Shown piece after piece: positions 1-11,446 of a DNA stretch of 64,000 nt (positions within the stretch are counted from its first letter, which is position 1; every line of letters begins with the position of its first letter). The notes under the pieces are model-generated. The model had not been told where the DNA came from and ran no database searches. It saw nothing but the letters and a program-made list of their open reading frames with translations. Made by a program: the position numbers and the translations under genes. The stretch covers positions 54,454,547 through 54,518,546 of the forward strand of contig CM054154.1 in the NCBI GenBank assembly GCA_028751875.1, in the 5' to 3' direction. Source of the stretch: Rapana venosa. Its lineage: Eukaryota > Mollusca > Gastropoda > Neogastropoda > Muricidae.

Positions 1-84
1 ACACACACATCACACACACACAACACACACACATCACACACACACAACACACACAACACACACATCACACACATCTACTCATAG
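1..84. repeat. (CA)n microsatellite, interrupted
   Basis: Irregular CA/ACAT dinucleotide run at the window edge. The rest of 85-352 has no gene that I can see: it is C-rich, then G-rich (about 240-275), and non-coding in appearance. Confidence 0.9.
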
Positions 85-350
85 TGAGTCATGCACCGCC
101 CAGAGTGTAAGTACTGCCATCTGCATCAACCCCCCCCCAAAAAAAAGCTCCCTCCTACCCCCTATCCACTCTCCCCAGCCACCCCATCCCCCTTCCCAGC
201 TCTTTCTGTATAACTTCTAGATAGATCCCAGGAACAATGGCGGGAAGGTGGAGGTGGAGGTAGGGTGGGGGTGGTGACTTCTGTATTCCAGGAAATTCGA
301 TCCCTCAGTAGGGTCTGATAAAGTCTACCTTTCCAACACCTTTACTTCAT

Positions 351-352
<2 letters not shown>

Positions 353-441
<89 letters not shown>
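353..441. repeat. (GA)n microsatellite = (CT)n tail of LINE A
   Basis: About 88 bases of uninterrupted GA directly abut the 3' end of minus-strand LINE A. LINE J at 44.2-49.0 kb ends in the same terminal sequence followed by CT repeats, so this tract is either the simple-repeat tail of the element or its microsatellite target. Confidence 0.9.
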
Positions 442-444
<3 letters not shown>

Positions 445-3055
445 CGGAAAGTTTTCGGATTCGGAAAGTTTATTCATGAGGCCATAGCCCCTCATGAAGG
501 GGATAGTGAACATAAACAAAACATACACTTACAAAATCGTAAAAAAGCAAATAAACAGAATAATTTAGTCATAAATATGTAACAAAACATCATTACTATG
601 ACGTGGCAATTTCTCTTAACTTAAATGCCCTAGACAGAAAAAGAGACAAATTCCGTACGTCTTTGTGTATAACAGATGATAAGAGTAGACTTAGTTTGAA
701 AACACATGGCTGTCGGTAATATTTTGGCATTATATATCTTTCTCTAATATCTTGATAAGCTGGACAGCATAGCACAAAGTGTACTTCATCTTCTTTATGT
801 TTGGCATAATGGACAAATCAAATCACTATCCTTAAAGTCTTTATATCTAAAGTAATGCGTGGTCAAATCAGACACACCTAATCTAAATCTGGTCATAATA
901 TATGTCAAGTGCAAATCCATGTCAAGTGTCAAATATAATTTCAACTCATGTGAAGTAGAAAATGTTCTTATACAGACTAAATCGTTCACTACATTGAATG
1001 TGATCCTCCCAATCTTGCTATCTCTGTCAATTAAACGTTGACGTAAAATTGAATGAATCCATTTACACTACCAACACCTTGATTTAACCACACATCACCA
1101 AAGCCATGTTTACTTAGAAAGACACGTACATCAGTAACACCAGTTATTCTTTCCTCTAATATCTAATTCATATAACATTTTATAAGCCCTAAAAGGAATT
1201 CTTTTTGCCTCGTCCATTTGCAAAAGTCTAAGCCAATACCGTATGGTTTGTATAGCAGAATTTAATGTAAATTGGATATCTATTAGTTTCACCAAACACA
1301 AAATCATTAGGAGTGCGCCTATCAACACATAAAAACCTCTTAAAGCATACAAGTGTACGGTCTCACAATGACTGGCTGCATTACCTAATCCCCATAATTC
1401 AGCACCATACGGCAATAGCTGTACCTGAGCGTCAAACAATTTTAGAAATAACTTTAAAGAGGTATTCTGTAAAGAAGACAACCTTTTCATTATAGCATCA
1501 ATGCATTTTTTGCTTTACTTGTGAGATCTTTACAAGCAGAAACAAGCTTAATTGTGTACTAAAATTATTCCTAAATACTTGTAACATTGACAACTGGCAT
1601 TATAGTATTACCATACACCCATCTTTCTCTCACACTCAAATGACCCCCTTTCCTGAACACAATAATATTACTTTTACTCATATTTACTTTAAGCTGAAGA
1701 GAAGTGGCAGCATGCTGCAAGTTATTCAGTTGGGTCTGTAGACCGATGACGGTTTCAGATAACAATACATCATCTGCCAGCAAAAGAATAAACAATTCCA
1801 AATCATCAAAAGAGATTGTGGCACCATGTCTACCATTAGCAATAACACTCACAGCAAGTTCGTTGATAAAAAGAGAAAACAGTACAGGGCTACATACATC
1901 ACCTTGCTTTACACCCGTTGTACAATTAATACAGTCTGTCAGTTGTGCGCCACTTCTAACTCTACATTTTACAGTGGCATACATGCTTTGTATACATTTG
2001 TATAATTTACCTTTGACTCCATTTTTCAACAGTATATAGCCACAACAGATGTCTGTTTACACTATCAAAAGTTTTTTCGAAATCAATGAAGGCTACATAA
2101 AGTTTTTGATTCAAGGAAAATTGTTTTTGTACTAATGCAAGAAGTGCAAACATATGGTCAACAGTGGAATAACCTTTTTTAAAACCAGCCTGATGATCAC
2201 CAGTGATATTGTTATATTCTACCCATTCCTGTAATCTGTTATTAATAATAGTACTAAATATTTTGCTACTTATGTTACTCAATGAAATACCTCTGTAATT
2301 ATTTGGATTATTGATATGGCCTTTTTTAAACAGAGGTAAAACAATGGATTCAGTCCAGTTCTGAGGATAGATGCCCCTATCAAATAAAGCATTGAAAAAT
2401 GCTGCAAAAAACTGTACAACCTGATCATTTGAACTCTTGTATGTTTCACTGATGATACCATCAGGCCCAGGAGCCTTACCAGATTTTAACTTTCTCAGTG
2501 CACAAAGGACCTCTTCTTTAGAAATTGGGCAATTGATGTTGTCATCATCCTCATCACTTTCAATATCCACGTGCAAGTTTTCGCCATTTGTCACCCTTTC
2601 TAAAAGGGTTTGAAAATGGTGAAACCACATGTCAAGACTTATTTCATTTTTAGGTTGTTTTCTTTTAAAAGAAGCTTTCCTACATTACTCCAAAACTCTT
2701 TTGATCTTGAATTGCGTTGACAAGATTAGAAAATAAGGCCTGATTGAAACTGTTCGTTTTCTAACCAACAAGTTTTTATACTCACGTCTACATTTGTATA
2801 TTCATGACGATCTTTACATTTTTGGTTGGCATACTTACATAACATTTTCCTAACACTTTTTCAAATTAGTTCTACATTCCTGATCAAACCAATCATTTGA
2901 ATGCTTTCTATTATTTCTATTAACAGGGATATGCTTCTTCATACACTCTGCACAATCTTGCAGACATTTATCAAATACATCAAGTGCACTATTTATATCA
3001 TTGTCAATTAGATCAATTGCACTACAATAGAGAGAGAACAAACCCAAACGCAATT
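442..3055 (-). mobile_element. LINE A, APE-type non-LTR retrotransposon, 5'-truncated
   Basis: The minus strand reads, from 3055 down to 442, the end of an endonuclease-RT linker, a reverse transcriptase, a C-terminal CCHC-like region and a 3' UTR. It is the same family as LINE J: RT, C-terminal region and terminal 3' sequence (a Met-Ala-Ser-Ala-like run before TTCCGAAT) match. The 5' end stops at about 3055 where RTE-like element B begins, so ORF1 and the endonuclease are missing. A short near-repeat of the last 20 bases (ATTCGGAAAGTTT occurs twice) lies next to the tail. I found no target-site duplication. The clade is unresolved. Confidence 0.9.
795..2630 (-). pseudogene. reverse transcriptase (ORF2 part) of LINE A
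   Basis: The N-terminal RT part (2630-2007) shows KLKSGKAPGPDGI, NNYRGISLSNISSK, a GFKKGYST block and a FIDFEKTFDSVNR block. The next part (2029-1571) shows GVKQGDVCSPVLFSLFINEL and the catalytic LADD (codons 1780-1769). A connecting region follows at 1490-1131 (LFDAQVQLLPYGAELWGL). The C-terminal part at 989-795 ends in DLICPLCQT, the start of a CCHC-like finger that LINE J retains in full. At least three frame changes split the reading frame, so no full RT can be made. The catalytic residues themselves persist, which suggests moderate age. Confidence 0.9.
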
Positions 3056-3060
3056 TTATT

Positions 3061-6000
3061 TTAGGAGGGTCAGGTCAGAGACTCCCTCTGCTACTGGTAA
3101 CCATGTAACCCAGTACCACCTGCCACATGTGGGGAGTAAACCCAACCAAAAAATCCGACCTGGAGAGGGATGGGCTCCGCCAGGTTTTGATTTGCCCAAG
3201 ATACACCAATGACAAAGACAGCCAAAATTTCTCCAAAACCGATGGGTCGTCGCCGGTTTTACCAAGGACCGCCCCTTTCGTTGCTCATCAGGACAGATGT
3301 CGAAAGTATGCTACTGATGTAAAACGCAGCAAAATTCGTGCCAACACAACACCTCTTTGGGCACATGGAATGTACAAAACACTAAAGTTTGCAGGCAAAG
3401 TGGAAGAACTGACACATGAGATGTCCAGATATCATTGGCACATCCTTGGCTCTGCGAAGTCAGGTGGAAAAAAAAGGGGAGAAACAACGACCCAGGAAGA
3501 CCACAAATTATACTACAGTGGAAAACGGGATAAACATGAACACGGCTTTGGGGTTTCTCGTTCATAAAGACACCGTGAACACCGTCATGAGCTGTCAGCC
3601 TGTGCCAGCAGACTTATTACCATCCGCCTAGAGCAACCCCTTTAACATAACTTATAGTACAGGCATACGCCCCTACATCAGACTGCACAGATGAAGCCGT
3701 AGAAGAATTTATGGACCAGCTACAAGAGGTTCTGAATCAAACACCCAAGAAAGACATCCTCGTTGTGCAAGGACGGGAACGCCAAGGTAGGAGAAAAATG
3801 CATGGAAAGACTGGGAGGGCGTTTGGGGGCCACATTGTAATAACCATCAAATAAAAGAGGCTTGAGACTCCTGGAGTTGCCAGTAACAACCCTCCAGCTA
3901 GTGAATGCACTTGGCCCACACAAGAAATCCAGAAAATGGAAAATGGCATAGCCCAAATGGAAAACACCACAACCAAAATAGATTACACCCATGGTGAAAA
4001 AAACGGTTTTCAGTCTAGCGTTAACATCGCACAGACACGAAGTTTTCCAGGAGCAACATAGGGAGTGATCATGATCTTGTGATGATGACTTTCCGACTAC
4101 GTCTAAAGAAAATCCACAAGGGGAAACAACATCAGGATCAAATTTGACCTCGAGAAGCTGAAGGACCCAGAGGTATTAGAAATTTTTCAAGCAAGGATAG
4201 GTGGAAAGTTTGCAGCACTCACTGTGATAGACTCAGACATAGTTTACCTGACAATAGTTTCAAAACAGCAGTGACTGAAACAGCAAACGAGCTTCTTGCA
4301 AACGCCGACCAGTCAAAAAACCCAGGGGTCACACCTAACATCCTACAACTATCGACAAGCTTTAGAGAGTTGAAGAAAAAGAAAATGAAACAAAAAAAAG
4401 AGCAGAACAATATAGGGCAGTCAACAAAAGAATCGGGAAGTCCATGACGGAGCAAAAGAGAAATGGATCGGTGAACAGTGCCAAGACATTGAAGAGAATA
4501 TCAAGAAAAGCAATAGCAAGAAACATATCAGCTGGTGAAAGACCTGACTACACGAAACAGAAAAAAAGGTTTAACAACCCAAGACAAAAATGGGAAGTGT
4601 CTCACTGACGACCAGGATATTTGAACAGTTTGGGACAGAAAAACGTTTCCGACCTGTATAACTATAAACCGCAGGAGATCCAGAAGTCCTTAATGTATCC
4701 GAAAGCAAAGACACAGACAGTACCCTATCCTCGAAAGAAGTGGAAACCAGCAGTCAATCGCTAAAAAAAGGGGAAGTCAGCGGGGGGCTGACAACATTCC
4801 AGCTGATTTTGGTCCAAGCGGGAGGAACCATGATCAGCGCCCCTACTAAGAATCTGCAACAAATCTGGCAGACAGGAAAAGGGCCCCAAAACACCATGGA
4901 CGCAGTCGCTCATCATCACCCTCCCCAAGAAAGGAAATTCTACAACAATGCCATAATTACCGCACAATCAGCCTCATATGTCACCCAAGCAAGGTCATGC
5001 GCAGATAATATTGAATAACTGAAGCCACAAGCAGAGACCATCATTGCTGAGGAACAAGCGGGTTTTCAGAGCAGGACGCAGCACAACAGAACAGATTTTC
5101 AACCTCAAAATTTACTATGTGAGCGGTACCTTCAACAAACAACAAGGGCCTATAAACCCCGATTTAAACGATTTTAAGAAGGCATTGACAGGGTGTGGCA
5201 TGGGAGCTTTGTGGGCAACCATGAACTTGTACAGCATCAATGCAAACCTGATCAGAGTCATCAAACAGCTGTACAGCGAGGCCACCAGGCAGTGTACTAA
5301 ACAACAACAACATTGGAGAATGGTTTCGAACAAACAGTTGGAGTAAGGCAGGGCTGTCTACTCTCACCCAACCTTTTCAACATCTTCCTTGAGAGAATCA
5401 TGCTGATGCACTGGAAAATCATGAAGGGGTCAGTCAGCATTGGTGGCAGAACGATCACAACACCTCCGCTTCGCAGTGCATTGAAAGGAAATAGCAGGAT
5501 CAGAAAAAGAGCTTGCCAGCCTAACAGAACACTTGGATAAGCCTCCAAAACATACGCATGGGAAAACAGTGCAGGAAGACCAAACTGGATGACTAAAACA
5601 CCAACGGCATTAGCACTGATATCAGGGTTAATGACCCGAAGCTGGGAAAAAGTTCAAAGCTTCAAGTACCCGGGAGCCATTGTATCCGACCAGGGGTCCA
5701 AACCAGAAGTAAATATGCAGGACTGCACAGACAATAACAGCTTTGTCAAAACTAAACACCATCTGGAGAGATAAAAATATCTCACTTATCTCCAAGATCA
5801 GACTAATGCACCCTGTCAATCTAAAATTTCTGTATCCTGTGAATCATGGACCCTGAACTGCAGATTTGGAGAGAAGAGTACAGCAGTGGAGATGAGATGC
5901 TTTCGGGGACTCCTTGGCATCTCCTACAAAGACCACATAAGCAACGAAAGCGTGCATAACAGAATCCAGCAAACCATTGGACCCTATGGGGAACCTTCTA

Positions 6001-6280
6001 ACGATCGTGAAAAAGCGTAAACTTAAGTGGTATGGGCATGTCACAAGATCCCAAGGAATTACAAAGACAGTTTTGCAAGGCACTGTCCAAGGAGGAAGAA
6101 GAAGAGGCAGACCAAGGAAGAGCTGGGAGGATAACATCAGTGAATGGACAGGCCTAGAACTCAACAAAACCCTGAGAAAGGAAGAACAGGGAGAAGAATG
6201 GAGGGAACTGGTTGCTGAGTCTTTGAAGGTGCCCCCACGGTCGTCAGACTACGGGACAGATAGATAGATAGAATAGAATA
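3061..6280 (+). mobile_element. LINE B, RTE-like retrotransposon, near full length but decayed
   Basis: The element runs from a GC-rich 5' leader (3061-3340) through endonuclease and RT remnants to a C-terminal domain and a short (GATA)n tail at 6257-6280. The order of blocks and the C-terminal KRKLKWYGHVTRS motif are those of the widespread invertebrate RTE-like elements often mis-annotated as craniofacial development protein 2-like. The 5' end abuts truncated LINE A, and I saw no target-site duplication. Many stops and frameshifts make this an old copy. Confidence 0.85.
3350..6245 (+). pseudogene. endonuclease/reverse transcriptase remnant of LINE B
   Basis: The endonuclease start is visible around 3350-3470 (degenerate GTWNV box, GKVEELTHEMSRYHWHILG, then a VRWKKKGE-like stretch in another frame). 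A FLVHKDTVNTVMSC block follows at about 3550, and the PKKDILVVQG-like catalytic region at 3745-3785. The RT is recognisable at 5044-5400 (AEEQAGF, VGVRQGCLLSPNLFNIFLERIM). The FADD catalytic block is lost: after LRFA-like sequence at about 5467 the reading frame runs into unrelated codons. The C-terminal domain at 5977-6245 is well kept (KRKLKWYGHVTRS, GRRRGRPRKSWEDNISEWTG). It cannot be functional. Confidence 0.85.
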
Positions 6281-6405
6281 AGTTACAAAGACTTTTTTGC
6301 CCTCAACATGAAAAAGGCAACAACAACAACAACAAAGAAAAAACAAGATGATGCAAGAAAAAAAAAAAAAGCAAAGAATTGCAAATGCAAAACACCATAC
6401 AGCAT

Positions 6406-6516
6406 GGGAAGAGAGAGAGAGGGGAGAGAGAGAGAGAGAGAGAGAGAAGAGAGACAGACAGACACACAGACAGACAGACAGACAGACACACACACACCCC
6501 ACACACACAACACCCC

Positions 6517-6559
<43 letters not shown>
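6406..6559. repeat. compound microsatellite (GA)n-(GACA)n-(CA)n
   Basis: GA repeats pass into GACA and then a long CA run, all purine/pyrimidine simple sequence. Short reading frames here are compositional artefacts. 6281-6405 is A-rich non-coding DNA. Confidence 0.95.
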
Positions 6560-6736
6560 GGCAGAGAGGGAGAGTTTTAAAAAAAAAAACCCACATAGAT
6601 TACATTGTTATGTGGAAATAGCTCTAATGCACAACTATGTAACAAAATTGGGATGGAATGTACTGGTAACAAATCCTCTCCACACATGTCCCCAAAATGA
6701 ATAGACAAAACCCAGCAGTTTAACAGGATAACTGAC

Positions 6737-6772
6737 ATAGAGACAGAGAGAGTGGGAGATAGAGAGAGTGTG

Positions 6773-6861
<89 letters not shown>
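6737..6861. repeat. (GA)n microsatellite
   Basis: Interrupted GA repeat of about 125 bases, directly upstream of an L2-like LINE tail. 6560-6736 holds A/T-rich non-coding sequence with no recognisable feature. Confidence 0.95.
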
Positions 6862-6865
<4 letters not shown>

Positions 6866-6928
6866 AATGATAATGATTTGTCTTTGCAAGATATAGCGCT
6901 ATACAAATTCCATTTATTATTATTATAA
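6862..6928 (+). mobile_element. L2-like LINE/SINE 3' tail with (ATT)n
   Basis: The stretch GATTTGTCTTTGCAAGATAT plus AGCGCTATACAAATTCCATT and ATT repeats is the same 3' end that closes the L2-like copies at 39.3 kb and 50.6 kb. Only the tail is present: either an extremely 5'-truncated LINE or a SINE end. Confidence 0.8.
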
Positions 6929-7402
6929 TGTCACCTTTGCATAATTCAGAGCATAACTCTGTGCTAGTTTTCTCTGTGTGTATGGTGCTAATGTCTTTCT
7001 GTGTGCCCATACGCATATTTCATGTACGTGGTGAACTCCAGCTTGGTTGCATGCACATCCCCTTTTCTCTGCAATTTTGCATGCAGGTTTGCTTCTCGTG
7101 AAGTTCCTGGTCATGTGTTAGGGTTTGGATGGTCAGCTGACTAGCAGCAGCCTTAAACAGCAGGAGAGCTTGACTTGAGGGACGAGGACAAGAGTCAGTC
7201 TTTGAGTTAAGAGGTTTGTTGGTCGCTGTTCCAGCGTGGGCTGTTTGGCGCTGTGTGGTGTTGTCTCTATTTGGAGAGCCCTCATCCTTGATGGAGTTTA
7301 GGCCCGAGAACCAGGTCTTTGTTCTTTTGTTTGTGCTGTCAGTCTTGTCAACATCTTTCCTGGGGTGTAGGACTGCACCTTATTTCCTTCGAATGACAGG
7401 TG
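6929..7402 (+). mobile_element. LTR family K, copy 1, 3'-truncated
   Basis: It starts TGTCACCTTTGCATAATTC, matching the start of the complete solo LTR at 53321 (TGTCACGGTTCGCATAATTC), and stays alignable through GTGGTGAACTCCAGCTT, TTGCATGCAGGTT and a TTGGAGAGC block to about 7402. It lacks the internal 141-bp duplication of the 53-kb copy. The 3' third, including the CGTGACA end, is missing. It sits immediately after an (ATT)n LINE tail. Confidence 0.75.
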
Positions 7403-7555
7403 ATGGTCTTTTGATAAAAATTAATGTGGTTGATTTCCGTGGTGGTTTATTGTGCTGTTCTGGTGGTTGTTGACAGTGTCTTGTGTCAAGTAGTGCTTGG
7501 TTGGTTGTTTCTTGGGTAAATCTTTTACATTCTCTGATATACCTGAAATAAAATC
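7403..7555. other. unassigned spacer
   Basis: TG-rich non-coding sequence between the broken LTR and the next LINE/SINE tail. I see no gene or recognisable repeat in it. Confidence 0.5.
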
Positions 7556-7607
7556 TGAGCGCTTTGATTTGTTGCTTTACAAGATTCAGCGCTATATAAA
7601 TTCCATA

Positions 7608-7640
<33 letters not shown>
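7556..7640 (+). mobile_element. SINE/L2-like 3' tail with (ATT)n
   Basis: GAGCGCTTTGATTTGTTGCT to CATACATTATT is identical to the tail of the SINE-like copy at 11447-11684. The body upstream is not recognisable, so this may be a tail-only SINE. LINE O is inserted immediately after the ATT run. Confidence 0.75.
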
Positions 7641-7644
<4 letters not shown>

Positions 7645-7649
7645 CCTTT

Positions 7650-9263
7650 AGGAGGTCTTGAATCGACCAGTCCCAGAGGAACGACCTCAGCTGGAGCCAG
7701 GGGACACTCTCGACATCAACATTGGAGAGATCACCAAGACAGAGATCCGAAAGGCCATCAGCAGCTTGAAGAACGGCAAGGCTGCTGGCATTGACAACAT
7801 TCCGGCAGAAGCCTTGAAAGAAGAGGGTAGTGACATCGTTGACGAGTTACACCACTTGCTCAACCTGATCTGGACAACAGGGGAGGTGCCAGCAGAATGG
7901 AAGAAGGGCCTGCTTGTGAAGCTCCCCAAGCACGGCGACCTCTCCCAGTGTGGAAAGTGGCGAGGTATCACCCTGTTGTCCATCCCCAGCAAAGTCCTCA
8001 CAAGAGTCATCATGGATTGAATGAAAGATGCTCTCGACAAGACTCTTCGAGATGAACAGGCAGGCTTCAGAAAAGAACGTTCCTGTACCGACCAGACTGC
8101 GACCCTCAGAATCATCGTGGAACAGTCCATAGAATGGCAGTCACCTCTCTACGCCTGCTTCATTGATTTTGAGAAGGCTTTTGACAGCGTGGACAGACAA
8201 GCAATCTGGAACATCCTTCTCCACTATGGTGTGCCACCAGAGTTTGTCAGCATCATAAGACAACTTTACGAAGGATTCTCCTGCCAGGTCATCCACGGTG
8301 GAAGACTCTCCGACAGCTTCGGGATCTCTTCCGGCGTCAGACAGGGCTGCTTGTTGTCTCCACTCCTCTTCCTTGTGGTGCTGGACTGGGTGACAAGGAC
8401 GGCCTACGCAAGTTCCGGGAAAGGTATCCAATGGACCCTCATGACAAAGCTGGAAGATCTTGATTTTGCAGATGACCTGGCTCTGCTATCCCACCGCCTG
8501 CAGCACATCCAAGACAAAGTCACTGCCCTAGATACCACAGCTAGACGTGTTGGCCTCAGGATCAGTCAAGAGAAGACCAAGCTACTGCGTACCAACAACC
8601 AGCAAGAGGCTCCTGTCACCATCTCTGGGAAAGCAGTAGAGGATGTCAGTGAATTTGTGTACCTGGGCAGTAAGATCAGCCAGACAGGAGGCACAGACGA
8701 AGACATCAAGGCAAGAATAAAGAAAGCACGCCAAGCATTTGCCATCTTGAAACCCGTATGGAGAACAAATGCGATCTCCACAACCACCAAGCCTCAGGAT
8801 CTTCAACTCCCAAACGTGAAGTCTGTGCTTCTTACGGGTCAGAAATTTGGGCGGGTCATCAACACCAGCTCCTCCAAGATCCAGACCTTCATCAACGGAT
8901 GTCTCCGGCAGATCCTTCATCTCAGATGGTTCGACAGAGTGCCAAGTACCGACCTGTGGATGAGGGCGAACCAACAGCCTATGGAAGTCCAAGTAAGGCG
9001 GCGAAAGTGGCGTTGGGTCGGCCAACCCTACGGAAGGGGCCTTGCAACATCACCAGACAAGCGCTCGAGTGGAACCCGCAGGGGAAAAGGAAGAGAGGGC
9101 GCCCCAAACAGACCTGGAGGAGAAGCCTGCATAGTGAGCTGAGAGACTCCAGCCTGACATGGGAAGAGGCCAAGACCCTTGCCAGAGACAGGAGAAGGTG
9201 GAGGGACGCTGTTGAGGCCCTATGCTCCGCTAGGAGCTATGAGAAATAATAAGAAGAAGAAGA
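7650..9263 (+). mobile_element. LINE O, RTE-like, 5'-truncated, TSD TATACCTTT
   Basis: TATACCTTT occurs at 7641-7649 and again at 9264-9272, exactly bracketing a 1.6-kb RT fragment that ends in (AATAAG)(AAG)n. A target-site duplication, 5' truncation and a simple tail together are the signature of target-primed reverse transcription. The perfect duplication and only about two coding lesions suggest that this is one of the younger insertions here. Confidence 0.85.
7658..9249 (+). pseudogene. reverse transcriptase of LINE O (one stop, one frameshift)
   Basis: The frame from 7658 carries LKNGKAAGIDNIPAEALK and KWRGITLLSIPSKVL, then a TGA at 8018-8020 where an Arg CGA codon is expected. The same frame continues from 8021 with EQAGFRKERSCTDQ, FIDFEKAFDSVDR, VRQGCLLSPLL and catalytic FADD (8465-8476). 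At about 8990-9000 the correct reading moves to another frame, giving NITRQALEWNPQGKRKRGRP and RDRRRWRDAVEALCS, then a stop at 9249. The endonuclease is missing. The family is RTE-like, related to LINE P. Confidence 0.9.
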
Positions 9264-9710
9264 TATACCTTTCTGATTGTCAAGTGTGTGTGTGAGTGTT
9301 GTCATGAAAGTAAGTACTCCTGTATCTTACTTTTGGTTTAAATGATTTTTTAATTGTTTGTGTGTGTGTTCGATTTCATTTTACCTCTCTTCAGTAAATG
9401 TGATATTAGACAAAGGAAGGCCAAAGGTGAAGGGGGATATCTGGGAGTTGGGTAGGAAGTTAATTCACTAAATCTACAATAAACTAGTAAGGAAATGTAA
9501 ATCTAAAGTAACTCCTAAGTACAGAACAGTAAAATCCCAATTTCTAACAGAATCTAACCAGTAAACAATAAAACAATACTTTTAACTAAAACCAACAAGA
9601 AATGATATAGTCCACATGAGGATAGTGTCTTTAGGGTCCACAATAATCAAAGCAATGAACCAACTGGACTTTGTAATAACGATTTGAAAAAGATATATCT
9701 CAGTAAAACA

Positions 9711-11400
9711 TCACTGAATATCACCCATGACGATGATGAAGTAAGAACAGGTATGCAGCTTTTTAGCATGCTGCATATCAAGATTATGATCGACAGTTAC
9801 ACTGTGGCCACATATACAAGAGACATGCCCAACACATTTTGTCTTAAAACAGTTCAGTTTCCATCGGCAAGCTAGAGAAACAATTTGTTTTAAACTGTAA
9901 GAATCAATTTCATGTCTTTTAACTAAAGACTCAAATGTTATCATTTCTTAATGTACATCTTGACAACCAAGTCTCTCTTCCTCACACTGGAATAACTTTT
10001 GCTGCGTTTTCTGAACGAGGTGATAACATTCTTGTAGTGAGAGATGGAGCTTTACACTTGCCACATCTGTAAATCTTTTTGCCCCTTTTTTCGCTAAAAT
10101 GTCAACTTTTTCATTGTGATATACACCAGAATGAGATGGAATCCAACAAAAAGTTATACCTGAGCCTTTTAAGATGAGGAGATGAATTAAAAGACAAATT
10201 TCAATGACTAATTCAGATCTTGCTCTTGTTTTGTTTTTTGTTGTTGTGTTGTTGTTTTTTGCTGCCTCATCTTCTGTGACGTCCCCGTCCCACTGTTCCC
10301 ATGCCGTTCATTCCAATCTCCCCGCTACAGCCATACCCAGATTTGTTATGTCTCATCCTCAGGGTCGGAAGTCCACAGGGAGCCCATCACTATCAGGCCG
10401 CCGTGGGGCCACCAGCCAGAGGGGCCCTGCACTGCTGCTGAGTCACTTTGGTGGTGTTCAGTGGTGCCTGTTCTGAGCTAACATAGGCAGGATACCACCT
10501 ACTAAGCCCCCTATTAACGACAGTATTAGCTCAGTCGCGGAGCCAGACTGAGTGAGTTGCCCACTGGAGGTGGCAACCACCACAACGTCCCTCCAACGAC
10601 TGTCCCCCGCGAACCTCCAACCCCAAAAGCCCTGACACAAACTCCCACAGGCACAGAAGTGTATGGGGAAACCGAATCTGAGGCCACCATGAGACCAGAG
10701 CAACTAGGACCACCGAATTTGAGGCAATCTTTTTTTCTATTGCATGATGATCAATGACAATGAGGATGACGTAATTATGCTGCTGTGGAAGTGCATATGC
10801 TTTGAGACTACTTGACAGGGTTGTACTCTACGCTTACTATCATAATATAGCCCCGGCGTCAACCAGGCCTGAAATATACAAACACCTGCAGTGTTTGTCA
10901 GGTAATTTGAGCAACACTCTCAAACTCGCATCCGTTAAGTGGATGAAACTCGACTGTGTGGTCCCGGTCTTCCCACTGAGCCCACAGCACACTCACTCTG
11001 GGTAGGAGCCGGCCAGAGTCCGAAAAATCCCTATGACTCTTATGGGAATCGAACCCGCGACCTTCCAGTCCGTAACCCAAAGGCTAACCACTGTGCCATT
11101 GCGGCTGGTTTGCTTTTGTTTTTTTATAGAGCTGATGGCTTGAATGACTGATTTTGAATCCACACAAAAAAGTATTTTAGAAACAACTTTCGGAAAATCG
11201 ATTAAGAAATTAAGTGTCTTCAATATTGCCACAAGCTCTGCAGTAAAAATTGATATATTCTTCCCAAGGTGAAATGAATTTCGATGTAAAATCTGGTATA
11301 ATGTATGCAGCACCGGCAATATTGTTTGCAACTGAGCCATCTTTGAACACTTTTAAATGGTTTGAATACGTTTCTTCCAAATGAATTTTTGCTTGGGAAG
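9711..11400 (-). pseudogene. RNase H and C-terminal domain of LINE G, split by a SINE
   Basis: The N-terminal RNase H half lies at 11340-11130 (ISIFTAELVAILKTLNF, then LFCVDSKSVIQAISS). The C-terminal half resumes at about 10230 (ITFCWIPSHSGVYHNEKVD). Past that, RWKLNCFKTKCVGHVSCICG matches the C-terminal Cys region of LINE I (RFRLNALRTKYCKNILCVCG). Removing 10236-11108 would rejoin the two halves at the same point where LINE I reads straight through. Confidence 0.8.
10236..11108 (-). mobile_element. long SINE-like insert with tRNA-derived head
   Basis: On the minus strand the right end carries a pol III promoter layout: A-box-like TGGCACAGTGGTTAGCC (11098-11082) and a B-box within GGTCGCGGGTTCGATTCCC (11062-11044). 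The opposite end is an A/AAC-rich tail (10236-10260). The insert splits the RNase H of LINE G. Flanking TTGCTTTTGTTTT (11109+) and TTGCTCTTGTTTT (10223+) are a plausible, slightly diverged target-site duplication. The ~870-bp length is large for a SINE, so it could be a SINE joined to another transcript or two nested elements. The promoter boxes are firm; the single-unit reading is inference. Confidence 0.7.
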
Positions 11401-11446
11401 ATACTAAGTTTATATTACAATTCTTAATTAAGCCAATATCATTGAT

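Noticed and set aside
325..528. Ser-Leu repeat reading frame
   Set aside because: Translation of the (GA)n microsatellite; no protein.
6161..7016. Several Cys/Val- and Ser/Leu-repeat frames on both strands
   Set aside because: Translations of GA, GACA and CA repeats.
10525..10560. TAGCTCAGTCGCGGAG resembling a tRNA A-box
   Set aside because: No matching B-box or cloverleaf nearby; the real pol III-like boxes are on the other strand at 11044-11098.
11044..11108. Functional tRNA gene
   Set aside because: The A- and B-box spacing fits, but the head is followed by SINE-like sequence and has no proper acceptor stem; called a SINE head instead.
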